64,000 bases of DNA, taken from positions 62,001 through 126,000 of the forward strand of contig JAFGBT010000009.1 in the NCBI GenBank assembly GCA_016933025.1, written 5' to 3'. Every line of letters begins with the position of its first letter. Position 1 is the first letter of the stretch. Source of the stretch: Spirochaetota bacterium (lineage in GTDB: Bacteria > Spirochaetota > UBA4802 > UBA5550). The position numbers were made by a program, and so were the translations under genes. Below the pieces are notes generated by a model. It was given only the letters and a program-made list of their open reading frames with translations. It did not search any database and had not been told where the DNA came from. Shown here one piece after another: positions 52,497 through 59,715 of the stretch.

Positions 52497-53363
52497 TTAT
52501 TTAAAATCGTTGATGCGTTCCGCCTTCTTTTCGTCCTGCTCCACGATTTCCTGCATGTGTTTGTAATGCGGCGATTCGATGCCGTACTTCAGCTCAACCG
52601 CCTGCAGCATGCTTCGGTTCTTCTTGTTTTTATACGCGACGATCTCGTCCTCGGATGCATGCTTGTATTTCGCGAGCACCTTTTCCATGTAGCCGTAGCA
52701 GCTGGCCATGTACTTGTATGCCCAGATGTCCTTCGCGTTCTCGTCTGATAGGGTTATATACCGCTCGAGGATGGCGATGCACGGCTTGAAGTTTTGGAGA
52801 TCGTACTGCGTCGACACGTAGCACTGGAAAAGCCTGGTCTGGAAATTAAGGAACCGGGGTTCCTGGCGCACTTCGACGTGCTGGATATCGTCGAGATAAT
52901 TGATTGCCTTGGTCAGGTACGTGATCGATTTCATCTTGGCTTCTGTTTTTTTCATCGCTATCTGGCGCTGCTCCTGGTTCTTCCTGTCGATCTCCTGCCA
53001 GTACCACCGCTCGTTGAGATTCCTCTTCTCCTTGTGGGACGCCTTTATCTTGATGACTTCATTCTCCATGTCCTCGAGGATATCAAGCCCCGTAGAATAC
53101 TCGTCGATCGCAAGCTTCAGGAGGTTGTCGGAATACTCCTTGTTTAGTTTTTCAAGTTCCTCTATCGCTTTTATGTAGGGTTTGAAGTCCCTGATTCTCC
53201 AGCCGGTGACTTCCACGTCGCTGAATTCATTTTTTTCCGATTTTTCATCGGTTTTCTTGTCGCCTGCCTGCTGGGCATACCCTCCGGACTGTAACCCGAG
53301 GCATACAAGGAAGGCCGCCGCCACAATGGCGATTATCGCGCAATACATAGTTCTTGGTTTCAT
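52497..53363 (-). CDS. Secreted helical protein, tentatively similar to flagellar coiling protein FcpA
   Basis: A 288-residue exported protein (signal peptide about 1-30, ending YAQQ). The mature part is nearly all helix, with charged, Lys/Glu-rich repeats and TPR-like spacing (KRNLNERWYWQEIDRKNQEQ, ITYLTKAINYLDDIQHVEVR, CIAILERYITLSDENAKDI, YKYMASCYGYMEKVLAKY). By memory it resembles the leptospiral flagellar-sheath protein FcpA, which has a helical V-shaped fold; I cannot confirm this without alignment. A sigma-28-like promoter lies upstream. AAGGGG precedes the ATG. Confidence 0.6.
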   Translation of the reverse strand: MKPRTMYCAIIAIVAAAFLVCLGLQSGGYAQQAGDKKTDEKSEKNEFSDVEVTGWRIRDFKPYIKAIEELEKLNKEYSDNLLKLAIDEYSTGLDILEDMENEVIKIKASHKEKRNLNERWYWQEIDRKNQEQRQIAMKKTEAKMKSITYLTKAINYLDDIQHVEVRQEPRFLNFQTRLFQCYVSTQYDLQNFKPCIAILERYITLSDENAKDIWAYKYMASCYGYMEKVLAKYKHASEDEIVAYKNKKNRSMLQAVELKYGIESPHYKHMQEIVEQDEKKAERINDFK

Positions 53364-53438
53364 ATAATAACCCCTTTCAGCATATTAAATCGGACCAGGG
53401 ACGCACCGCCGGCAGCAGGGTGCGATACCACTCTTTCT

Positions 53439-53466
53439 ATATCGGCCATCATACATGCAAAATTGA
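53439..53466 (-). promoter_or_regulatory. Candidate sigma-28 promoter for the FcpA-like gene
   Basis: On the minus strand TCAATTTT (53459-53466) and GCCGATAT (53439-53446) are 12 bases apart, against the consensus TAAAGTTT-N11-GCCGATAA: 6/8 and 7/8 matches, with one extra base in the spacer. It lies about 75 bases before the start codon. Confidence 0.4.
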
Positions 53467-53607
53467 CAATTTTTTGGGGAATATTCATTATTAATCGGCG
53501 CTCAACGGTACGCGCGCCTTTTCCGGAACGTCGGCTTCATTACAATATAATAATTTTTCCGATTAAATCAAACAAATATCAGCCGGAATATGTCGCGCTA
53601 AATTTTG

Positions 53608-53634
53608 TTGACATTATTGCATCACTGGTAAAAT
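53608..53634 (+). promoter_or_regulatory. Possible sigma-70 promoter for the DnaC-like gene
   Basis: TTGACA (53608-53613) followed by TAAAAT after 15 bases, shorter than optimal, about 20 bases before the gene. The -35 context TTGACATTATTG is identical to that at 32549. Confidence 0.3.
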
Positions 53635-53655
53635 CTTAATCAGGACACCTAATCC

Positions 53656-54468
53656 ATGAAAACCGCACCGCCATCACAACGCAAGGCAAAGTATTGTAAT
53701 TACTGCGACAATACCGGGATTATACACAATCCGCACTTTTCGGAGCTGGGTGAAAATGCCCTCGCGCCCTGCCCCAAGTGTGTTATTGCGAAATGCACCT
53801 GCGGCGGCGAGGATCCGTTTTACATCTTCCGCGACGGCAAGATTGAAGAATGCTTCTGCCGCGAAACCAGGATGAAAATCCTTAAAATCAACGCCATCTA
53901 CAACCGCTGTGGGATCAATAGAAAATACCGGTGGAAGCGGCTCAACGATTATAAATCGGTCAACAAACAGGCCGAAGACGCCAAGAACACCGCCTATGAA
54001 ATCGTCACGCGATTCCCCGACGTACGGAAGGGCCTCTTTCTCTGGGGCAATGCCGGCACGGGCAAAACCCTTCTGTCATCCATCATTCTGACAGAGCTTA
54101 TAATACGCCATGCCGTGGAGGGACGCTTTATCAGTATTTCCAGAAATCTCTTCAAGACCCTCCAGGAGTCCTTTCATGAAGGGTCCGAGACCTATGGCGA
54201 ATCGGGGAGAATTGAAAAGGAGCTGGCCGATGTCGACATCCTCGTGGTCGATGACTTCGGGATACAGAAAGACACCGAGTGGAAGCAGGAGACCCTCTAC
54301 GATCTGGTTGACGCCAGGTATGAGGCTGAAAAATTCACTATCTTCACCTCGAACAACAACCCGCACAAGTCGTTCAAGGACCTATCGCAGGGGAGAATTC
54401 TCTCGCGCATAAAAGAGATGTGCCGCATTCTGGAAATAAGCGGCGACGATTACAGGGATAGGTTGTAG
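53656..54468 (+). CDS. DnaC/IstB-type AAA+ ATPase (possible helicase loader)
   Basis: A 270-residue ATPase. The N-terminal part (about 1-75) has cysteine clusters (YCNYCDNTG, CPKC, CTCGG, CFC) that probably bind zinc. The AAA+ core has Walker A GNAGTGKT at about 131-138, Walker B ILVVDDFG at about 195-202 and a sensor 1 at FTSNNNP, then the arginine-finger region GRILSRIKEMC. This is the layout of DnaI/DnaC helicase loaders; IstB transposition helpers are related, but no transposase accompanies it here. folK starts on the next base after the stop codon. Confidence 0.85.
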   Translation: MKTAPPSQRKAKYCNYCDNTGIIHNPHFSELGENALAPCPKCVIAKCTCGGEDPFYIFRDGKIEECFCRETRMKILKINAIYNRCGINRKYRWKRLNDYKSVNKQAEDAKNTAYEIVTRFPDVRKGLFLWGNAGTGKTLLSSIILTELIIRHAVEGRFISISRNLFKTLQESFHEGSETYGESGRIEKELADVDILVVDDFGIQKDTEWKQETLYDLVDARYEAEKFTIFTSNNNPHKSFKDLSQGRILSRIKEMCRILEISGDDYRDRL

Positions 54469-54924
54469 ATGTCCACTGCCTACATCGGTATAGGCTCGAA
54501 CCTCGGCGACCGTGGTAAAAACCTGGAAGAAGCCCTCCGGCACCTTCTCACGCTCGGGAACATCCGGATACTGGCTAAAAGCTCGGTTATGGAAACAGAA
54601 CCCGTCGATTTCACCGACCAGCCCCGGTTTCTCAACCAGGTAATCAGAGTTGAAACAGAGCTCCCGCCTCATGACCTGCTGAACCTGCTCAAGCAGGCCG
54701 AAACCGCTCTCGGGCGGGAGAAGACGTTCCCGAAGGGACCCCGGACCATCGACCTCGACATACTGCTGTATGACAACCGCGTCATAAATGCCGCCGACCT
54801 TATCATCCCGCACCCGGAAATACATAACAGGAATTTCGTAATCAAGCACCTGCTTGAATTGGACCCGGACCTGCATGACCCGGTGACAGGGAGAAAATAC
54901 ACGGAAATAGCGAGCAATTATTAA
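54469..54924 (+). CDS. folK: 2-amino-4-hydroxy-6-hydroxymethyldihydropteridine pyrophosphokinase
   Basis: A 151-residue HPPK that transfers pyrophosphate from ATP to the pterin in folate synthesis. It opens with AYIGIGSNLGDRGKNLEEAL, continues with SVMETEPVDFTDQPRFLNQV, and has the signature GPRTIDLDILLYD with metal-binding Asp residues, then IPHPEIHNRNFV. It starts at 54469 directly behind the DnaC-like stop codon; no other folate genes are in the window. Confidence 0.96.
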   Translation: MSTAYIGIGSNLGDRGKNLEEALRHLLTLGNIRILAKSSVMETEPVDFTDQPRFLNQVIRVETELPPHDLLNLLKQAETALGREKTFPKGPRTIDLDILLYDNRVINAADLIIPHPEIHNRNFVIKHLLELDPDLHDPVTGRKYTEIASNY

Positions 54925-55016
54925 TAATCCGTGAAGATTTAGCTTGATTATTTAACTTTTTTACTACATTATGTTCTTATCCAACTAACGCGAGTATTTA
55001 AACCGTATAGGATAGT

Positions 55017-55577
55017 ATGAAAACACTGCTCACCAGAACGCCGGCGTTCATCAACCTCATATCGCTGATACTGATAATACTACTTGCCGTGTTCGATTAT
55101 ATAACTGGAATTGAGTTGAGTTTCTTTATCTTCTATTTCATTCCCATAACCATTTCTGCTTGGTATGTGGGACAAAAATCAGCGATTATATGTGCCGTCC
55201 TCTCGGCTCTCGCATGGGCCGCTGTTGACGTACTATGCGGCCATGTCTATCCACACTGGTCTTACTACCTGTGGAACAGCGGCATACGATTAGCATCTTT
55301 TCTTATCCTCGCCCTTGTGGTTTCAAAAATAAAAGCGTTACTGGATCTTGAGAAAACCCTCTCCGGCAATCTGCAGAAGGCCCTCGATGAAGTGAATCTC
55401 CTGAAGGGGTTCCTGCCGATCTGCGCCTCGTGCAAGAACATCAGAAACGAAAAAGGGCTGTGGGAACAAATTGAACAGTATATCAGGAATCATTCTGCGG
55501 CCGAATTCACCCACACACTCTGCCCCGATTGCGCGAAAAAACTCTATCCCGATATCGATCTGGAATCAAAAAAATAA
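55017..55577 (+). CDS. Four-helix membrane protein with C-terminal cysteine motif (sensor-like stub)
   Basis: A 186-residue protein. Four predicted membrane segments (about 12-30, 35-53, 56-75 and 88-106) lead to a short coiled-coil helix (KALLDLEKTLSGNLQKALDEVNLLKG). After that comes LPICASCKNIRNEKGLW...FTHTLCPDCAKKLYP. This CxxC-x(about 30)-CxxC motif is normally found at the C-terminus of PAS or receiver proteins. Here it is joined directly to a membrane domain with no kinase or cyclase, so it may be a redox or metal sensor, or a remnant. Monocistronic; converges on umuC with 5 bases between stops. Confidence 0.7.
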   Translation: MKTLLTRTPAFINLISLILIILLAVFDYITGIELSFFIFYFIPITISAWYVGQKSAIICAVLSALAWAAVDVLCGHVYPHWSYYLWNSGIRLASFLILALVVSKIKALLDLEKTLSGNLQKALDEVNLLKGFLPICASCKNIRNEKGLWEQIEQYIRNHSAAEFTHTLCPDCAKKLYPDIDLESKK

Positions 55578-55582
55578 CCGAA

Positions 55583-56854
55583 TCACGCAAGTACCACAGG
55601 GAGTTCTTCCCAGTGCGTGGTGAACCGCTTCGAGAGAAACTCGCGCCGCATCTGCCACGGCATGGCGATTCCCTCGGCGGCGAAATGGAGGGTGTGGCGG
55701 CCCATGGCGCGGTTCACGCGGTCCACGGCCTGCATGAGCCGCCGCGTCCGGTCCGTGTCGTGTAAACGGCTGAAGAGATCGAGCTGGGCGTCCCCCTCGG
55801 GCATGATTTCGTACAGCATTACGCCCGCCTTCTTGTACCGGTATCCCCGCCGGTAAATCCGATCGAGCAGCCGGCCCGCTACGTGGATGAGCCGCGGCGT
55901 GTATGACGACGGTACCGGCAGGCGACAGGTAACGCCGGTAGAATACTGCGGGTCGTCCTCCCTGAACCTGTTGGTGGAGAGAAACACCGTGATGGAGCCG
56001 GCGACGCTCTTCTGCGCCCGGAGCTTCTCGGCTGCCCTGGCCGTGTATGCGGCGACCGCCTCCCGGAGCTCTTCCGGCCGCTCCACCGGCCTCCCGAACG
56101 AGCGGGAGCTCACGATCCCCTTCCTGGGAGCCGGAAGTTCATCAAGGGGTATGCAGGGAACCCCCCGGAGCTCCCACACGGTGCGGAGGCCGGCGATGGT
56201 CATGTGCCGGCGCACCCACCGCTCGGGCGCGTCGCGGAGCTGGCGCGCCGTGCGGATGCCGTTTCTACGGAGGAGCTCCGCATACTGGCGGCCGACCCCC
56301 CAGACGTCGCCCGCCCCGGTCGCCTCAAGCGCGCGATCCGCCCGGCCGCCGTCGTTAAGGTCGAAGACTCCGCGGCAGGAGCGGTCCCTCTTCCCGATCC
56401 TGCTGGCCAGCTTGGCCAGGGTCTTGGTGGGCGCGATACCGATGGTCACCGGGATCCCGGTCCACTGCTTCACAGTCTCCCGTATGCGCCTCGCGTATTC
56501 AACCGGGTCGCCGGCGGCGCCTCTTATAAACAGGAAGGCTTCGTCGATGGAATATATTTCCATCTCGGGCGTGAATCCCTCCAGGCAGTTCATCACGCGC
56601 CTCGACATGTCCCCGTACAGGGTATAGTTCGATGAAAACACCGCCACGCCCTCCTTCCGGACGAGCTCCTTCACCTTGAAAAAAGGAGCGCCGAACGGAA
56701 GGCCCATCTCTTTCACCTCGTTGGACAGGGCAACCACGTTGCCGTCATTGTTGGAAAGCACCACGACGGGGCGCTCCCGGAGGCCGGGGGCGAAGACCCG
56801 CTCGCAGGAGACGTAGAAATTATTGCAGTCGACCAGAAAATAAAGGGGATTCAT
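55583..56854 (-). CDS. umuC: DNA polymerase V catalytic subunit UmuC
   Basis: A 423-residue Y-family polymerase of UmuC length. Catalytic residues appear in [15 protein letters not shown] (metal-binding Asp9) and [11 protein letters not shown] (the SIDEAF motif). [14 protein letters not shown] marks the fingers, and the little-finger and C-terminal region ends with [22 protein letters not shown], which is typical of UmuC. With processed UmuD it would copy past lesions. It follows umuD by 12 bases. Confidence 0.96.
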   Translation of the reverse strand: MNPLYFLVDCNNFYVSCERVFAPGLRERPVVVLSNNDGNVVALSNEVKEMGLPFGAPFFKVKELVRKEGVAVFSSNYTLYGDMSRRVMNCLEGFTPEMEIYSIDEAFLFIRGAAGDPVEYARRIRETVKQWTGIPVTIGIAPTKTLAKLASRIGKRDRSCRGVFDLNDGGRADRALEATGAGDVWGVGRQYAELLRRNGIRTARQLRDAPERWVRRHMTIAGLRTVWELRGVPCIPLDELPAPRKGIVSSRSFGRPVERPEELREAVAAYTARAAEKLRAQKSVAGSITVFLSTNRFREDDPQYSTGVTCRLPVPSSYTPRLIHVAGRLLDRIYRRGYRYKKAGVMLYEIMPEGDAQLDLFSRLHDTDRTRRLMQAVDRVNRAMGRHTLHFAAEGIAMPWQMRREFLSKRFTTHWEELPVVLA

Positions 56855-56866
56855 GGGAAACGCACC

Positions 56867-57337
56867 TCACCTGAAGCTGTGTATGACGTGCACTACCACC
56901 CCCCAGACCTCAAAATCCGTGTCGCCGGTCACCTCCACGGGAGTGTAATCGGGGTTCTCCGAAACCAGGTAGGCGCGGCCGTTCTCCCGGATGAAGCGCT
57001 TCACCGTGAGCTCACCCTTCAGCGCCGCGATGATGACGCTGCGGTCCCGCGCCGTCTCGGCCCGGTCCACGACCAGCACGTCGCCCGAATGAATGCCCGC
57101 CCCAACCATGGAGTCCCCTGACACGCGCACGAAGAACGTGGCCGCCGGGTGCCTGATCAGGAGGTCATTCAGGTCGAGACCCTGATCAACGTAGTCATCG
57201 GCCGGCGAAGGAAAGCCCGCCGGTATCCTGGCAGCGAACAGGGGAAATCGCGCTGGGACTCGAGCGCCTGCGCGGTCTATGGACACGATAGAACCGTCGC
57301 GGCATACTGGTATTGCTTCAGTTGCTGACCTGCGCAC
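56867..57337 (-). CDS. umuD: UmuD-like self-cleaving protein
   Basis: A 156-residue S24 peptidase. The cleavage site is Ala40-Gly41 in ARIPAGFPSPADDY, and the Ser76/Lys113 catalytic dyad is present in VSGDSMVGAGI and LTVKRFI. RecA filaments normally trigger autocleavage to UmuD', which pairs with UmuC. Length is slightly above the typical 139-145 residues because of a longer N-terminus. A strong promoter lies 30-60 bases upstream. It shares its operon with umuC. Confidence 0.92.
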   Translation of the reverse strand: MRRSATEAIPVCRDGSIVSIDRAGARVPARFPLFAARIPAGFPSPADDYVDQGLDLNDLLIRHPAATFFVRVSGDSMVGAGIHSGDVLVVDRAETARDRSVIIAALKGELTVKRFIRENGRAYLVSENPDYTPVEVTGDTDFEVWGVVVHVIHSFR

Positions 57338-57348
57338 GCCATCCTCCA

Positions 57349-57360
57349 GGGTCAGAGTAG
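57349..57360 (-). repeat. CTACTCTGACCC repeat copy in umuD leader
   Basis: One copy of the RAYT-type core (CTACTCTGACCC on the minus strand) lies between the promoter and the umuD start codon. Confidence 0.45.
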
Positions 57361-57372
57361 ATTCCTACTTCC

Positions 57373-57401
57373 AATATACGATTCCGGGCAAAATGTGTCA
57401 A
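57373..57401 (-). promoter_or_regulatory. Strong sigma-70 promoter for umuDC
   Basis: A perfect TTGACA (57396-57401) and TATATT (57373-57378) on the minus strand with a 17-base spacer, about 36 bases before the start codon. I see no clear LexA box; LexA sites differ between spirochaete groups. Confidence 0.7.
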
Positions 57402-57429
57402 CAAATGTTTAGTATTTTATTTTGAAGAA

Positions 57430-58092
57430 CTATGCGGGCTCGATGCACGCGGCCACATTGTTCTTCGGCGAGTTAACCAGTGTTGATACGGGGTAGGCCT
57501 CCATTTCATCTGCCGAGTACGGCGCAAGGAGGGTCAGAGCAGTTTCCGGCTGTATCGCGGTATCGAGCCAGGTCTCCTGACGGTCGCCGGATAGTATCAC
57601 CGGCATCCGGTTATGTATCTGTTCCATCAGTGAATTCGGCCCGGTCGTTATTATTGCGCAGGTGTTAAGTTCCGCGCCCTGGGGGGAAGTCCAGGTCTCG
57701 TGAATGCCGGCAAATGCCAGAGGCTCTCTTGATGCCATCCTTATAAAATAGGGGATTTTCCCCCACCCCTCCCTCTTCCATTCATAAAAACCGCTGGCCA
57801 CGACAAGACATCGGCGGGCCTTGAAGGCGCCCCTGAAGCTCGGCTTCTGGCTGATAGTTTCAGCCCTGGCATTTATCAGACTCTGCCCGATAGCGGGATC
57901 TTTTACCCAGCCGGGAACCAATCCCCACTGGAAATCGAGCAGGAGGCGCTTCCCTTCTTTTTGGACTACCGATATTACCCTGCTGCCAGGCGCGATATTA
58001 TAGCTCGGCGATGCCTCTGTGAGGGTGTCATCAATCATAAATAATTTAATTAAACGACTGATCGGCTCAATTTGAGCAAAACGTCCGCACAT
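57430..58092 (-). CDS. SRAP domain protein (YedK/HMCES, abasic-site crosslinker)
   Basis: A 220-residue SRAP protein. The ATG at 58092 gives MCGRF, so that after Met removal the catalytic Cys2 is exposed; a longer frame to 58248 reads through repeat DNA and would block this. Other active-site parts are INARAET, GFYEWK and the His in IHNRMPVIL. The protein forms a thiazolidine link with abasic sites in single-stranded DNA, protecting them. It lies next to umuDC on the same strand with a 92-base gap that contains the umuD promoter; repeat copies surround the gene. Confidence 0.95.
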   Translation of the reverse strand: MCGRFAQIEPISRLIKLFMIDDTLTEASPSYNIAPGSRVISVVQKEGKRLLLDFQWGLVPGWVKDPAIGQSLINARAETISQKPSFRGAFKARRCLVVASGFYEWKREGWGKIPYFIRMASREPLAFAGIHETWTSPQGAELNTCAIITTGPNSLMEQIHNRMPVILSGDRQETWLDTAIQPETALTLLAPYSADEMEAYPVSTLVNSPKNNVAACIEPA

Positions 58093-58111
58093 CTGGATAT
58101 CCCGGGAATCT

Positions 58112-58127
58112 GGTGTCAGAGTAAATA
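58112..58127 (+). repeat. GGTGTCAGAGTAAATA repeat copy
   Basis: One copy of the GTGTC variant of the dispersed repeat, 20 bases upstream of the SRAP start codon and inverted relative to 58171. Confidence 0.6.
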
Positions 58128-58170
58128 TACTTGTTATCCGAAAGTGGATCAAGGACAATTTGATTGCATT

Positions 58171-58210
58171 TGCTCTGACACCTGCTGATGAGCAAGGTGT
58201 CAGAGTAACA
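58171..58210. repeat. Inverted repeat pair of the CTCTGACACC element
   Basis: CTCTGACACC (58173-58182) and GGTGTCAGAG (58196-58205) are perfect 10-base inverted copies with a 13-base loop, a REP-like hairpin. It is the best-formed hairpin of the family in this window. Confidence 0.7.
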
Positions 58211-58262
58211 TTTCCAATATCCTTTAAATCCAACAAATTTTCTGACATGTTTAAAAAATTTG

Positions 58263-58289
58263 TTAATTTTTTCTGTCATTTGCCGATAA
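58263..58289 (+). promoter_or_regulatory. Sigma-28 (FliA) promoter
   Basis: TTAATTTT (58263-58270), exactly 11 bases, then GCCGATAA (58282-58289): 6/8 and 8/8 matches to TAAAGTTT-N11-GCCGATAA. It would start a transcript with a leader of about 40 bases for the small gene at 58336. Confidence 0.75.
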
Positions 58290-58335
58290 TTGAACTGGAA
58301 AGATAGAATCTTTTAAGGTAACACATGAGGTGCAT

Positions 58336-58509
58336 ATGAACGGTATTACAAATGATTATTCTGCAATTATTGAAAGCATTCAGAAAAGCAACGACCTGCT
58401 TAAGATGATGGCGGCAGCCAGGTTGTCGATTGATGATAAGATGATGAAAGCCGATGTGGTTGCTAATATGGCAACGAGCCTTGGCGACAATGTAGATGTT
58501 GAAGCCTGA
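58336..58509 (+). CDS. Small protein (57 residues) under sigma-28 promoter, possible motility protein
   Basis: A 57-residue frame begins MNGITNDYSAIIESIQ and ends DNVDVEA. GAGG lies 5 bases before the ATG, a near-ideal sigma-28 promoter precedes it, and a Rho-independent terminator follows, so the unit is complete in about 300 bases. The protein is acidic, helical and Met-rich (LLKMMAAARL, KMMKADVVANMA). Length and composition recall the putative motility proteins of the YjfB family, but the similarity is weak. Sigma-28 normally drives late flagellar and chemotaxis genes. Confidence 0.72.
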   Translation: MNGITNDYSAIIESIQKSNDLLKMMAAARLSIDDKMMKADVVANMATSLGDNVDVEA

Positions 58510-58536
58510 GAAGGATTCATACTCATTTATAAGCTT

Positions 58537-58566
58537 AAAGGCAACATAAGATATGCTGCCTTTTTT
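58537..58566 (+). terminator. Rho-independent terminator of the small gene
   Basis: AAAGGCA (58537-58543) and TGCCTTT (58557-58563) form a stem with a 13-base loop and run into six Ts, 27 bases after the stop codon. Confidence 0.8.
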
Positions 58567-58636
58567 ATGCCAAAAATCTAATAATTAAACATTTTATGAA
58601 AAATGTCACATATTCCATCGTGAAATAAGATCAAAA

Positions 58637-58650
58637 CCGATAACTATCGG
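58637..58650. repeat. CCGATAACTATCGG palindrome
   Basis: A second copy of the palindrome seen at 44798, six bases from the stop codon of the minus-strand gene at 58657. Confidence 0.5.
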
Positions 58651-58656
58651 CCATTG

Positions 58657-59715
58657 TCATTGCCTATAAACTGGCGCCACATCATATCGATAACTTTTAC
58701 CATCAAACTTAATAATCAGCTTTACGATCCTGTTCATGGGAATGAAAATCTGTTGTGATTTTGGCTGTCGGATATTATTTTCCCGTTCATATCTGCCTTT
58801 ACCAGCTTTAAGAAGCCACCGCTCCATGCGAACGAGATGGTACCGGTTGGCTTCAAGATTCATCCGAAATTCCCTGGGCAGACCTGCTGGCCCTGATTCC
58901 GTCCTCCCTGCTTCAAGGCCGTCAATGAAGACCTTGTAGAAAATCATCTCCCGGTCTTCCTGCTCTGACCCCGCGTCGTCAACGGCCTCGATCGTGATAG
59001 TATAATCCCCGGGTGACAAGTATTCATGCCCGGCCGAATACTGGTAGAGGCTTCTCCCTGTAGTGATGTCAATAACCTCCGTTTCATCGCCGCTCTTGAC
59101 GAACACCAGCCTGGCGTCCATAACCCCGCCTATTGAGACAGGCTCCTCCCCTTTAAGACTGACAGGCACAGACAATTCGTTTTTGACCACACAAATGCCT
59201 GTATCCTGTTTCGACAGCAGCACCACGTCTTCACCCGCCAGCGTGGCGTCAAGAACCCCAGGTCGCTCCGCCGCCTCCATGGTATTCACCGGCACCCGGT
59301 ACAGTTTACCTTCGCCGGTTGAGGTCGTCTGGTCACCTGCAAGTATATACACCACGTCTCCAGTCGCCATCATTTTTTTTATCGATACATCGGCAAGATC
59401 CGAAGGAAGCTTTTTCTCATATGCGATTTCGTGTGATTTAAAATCGACAAAACCGATGTAAGCGGCCCGACCGAGTATCTCTTCTTTGATTGCGATGTAA
59501 TATACGCCGCCGTCGGCGTGGAAGGTCTTTGCTATCTTTCCGTTTATCGTGACGCACACAACCGCTTCACCGGAATATATGAGTATTTTTCCTTGCTCCG
59601 CCCGATACAAGCTTTGCCCGGTTTCATCCTCGCCAATGACCGGTCCGTTAAAGATGATTGAAAATGAAAGACAGAATATGATTATAATTTCAGGCTTTTT
59701 CAAGGCGGTTTTCAA
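58657..59715 (-). CDS. Secreted protein of unknown function
   Basis: A 352-residue protein with a signal peptide (about 1-28, ending VIGED). The first 210 residues read as beta strands with repeated phrases (GKILIYSGEAVVCVTINGK, AYIGFVDFKSHEIAYEKKL, DVVYILAGDQ), suggestive of a beta-propeller-like fold. The last third has LSPGDYTITIEAVDDAG and RYHLVRMERWLLKAGKGRYE, like a PEGA-type module. No family recognised. Its start overlaps the end of the decarboxylase gene by 26 bases, so expression is coupled, though the functions seem unrelated. Confidence 0.65.
   Translation of the reverse strand: MKTALKKPEIIIIFCLSFSIIFNGPVIGEDETGQSLYRAEQGKILIYSGEAVVCVTINGKIAKTFHADGGVYYIAIKEEILGRAAYIGFVDFKSHEIAYEKKLPSDLADVSIKKMMATGDVVYILAGDQTTSTGEGKLYRVPVNTMEAAERPGVLDATLAGEDVVLLSKQDTGICVVKNELSVPVSLKGEEPVSIGGVMDARLVFVKSGDETEVIDITTGRSLYQYSAGHEYLSPGDYTITIEAVDDAGSEQEDREMIFYKVFIDGLEAGRTESGPAGLPREFRMNLEANRYHLVRMERWLLKAGKGRYERENNIRQPKSQQIFIPMNRIVKLIIKFDGKSYRYDVAPVYRQ

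Noticed and set aside
53656..54468. IstB helper of an IS21 element
   Set aside because: No IstA transposase or terminal repeats nearby; the N-terminal cysteine-rich part and the folK partner fit a DnaC/DnaI-type protein better.
58093..58248. N-terminal extension of the SRAP protein
   Set aside because: SRAP activity needs Cys at position 2, and the extension is translated repeat DNA.
58971..58984. TGCTCTGACCCCGC as a further copy of the dispersed repeat
   Set aside because: It lies inside a coding frame and codes normal residues; similar chance matches occur in coding DNA at 15355 and 57531.
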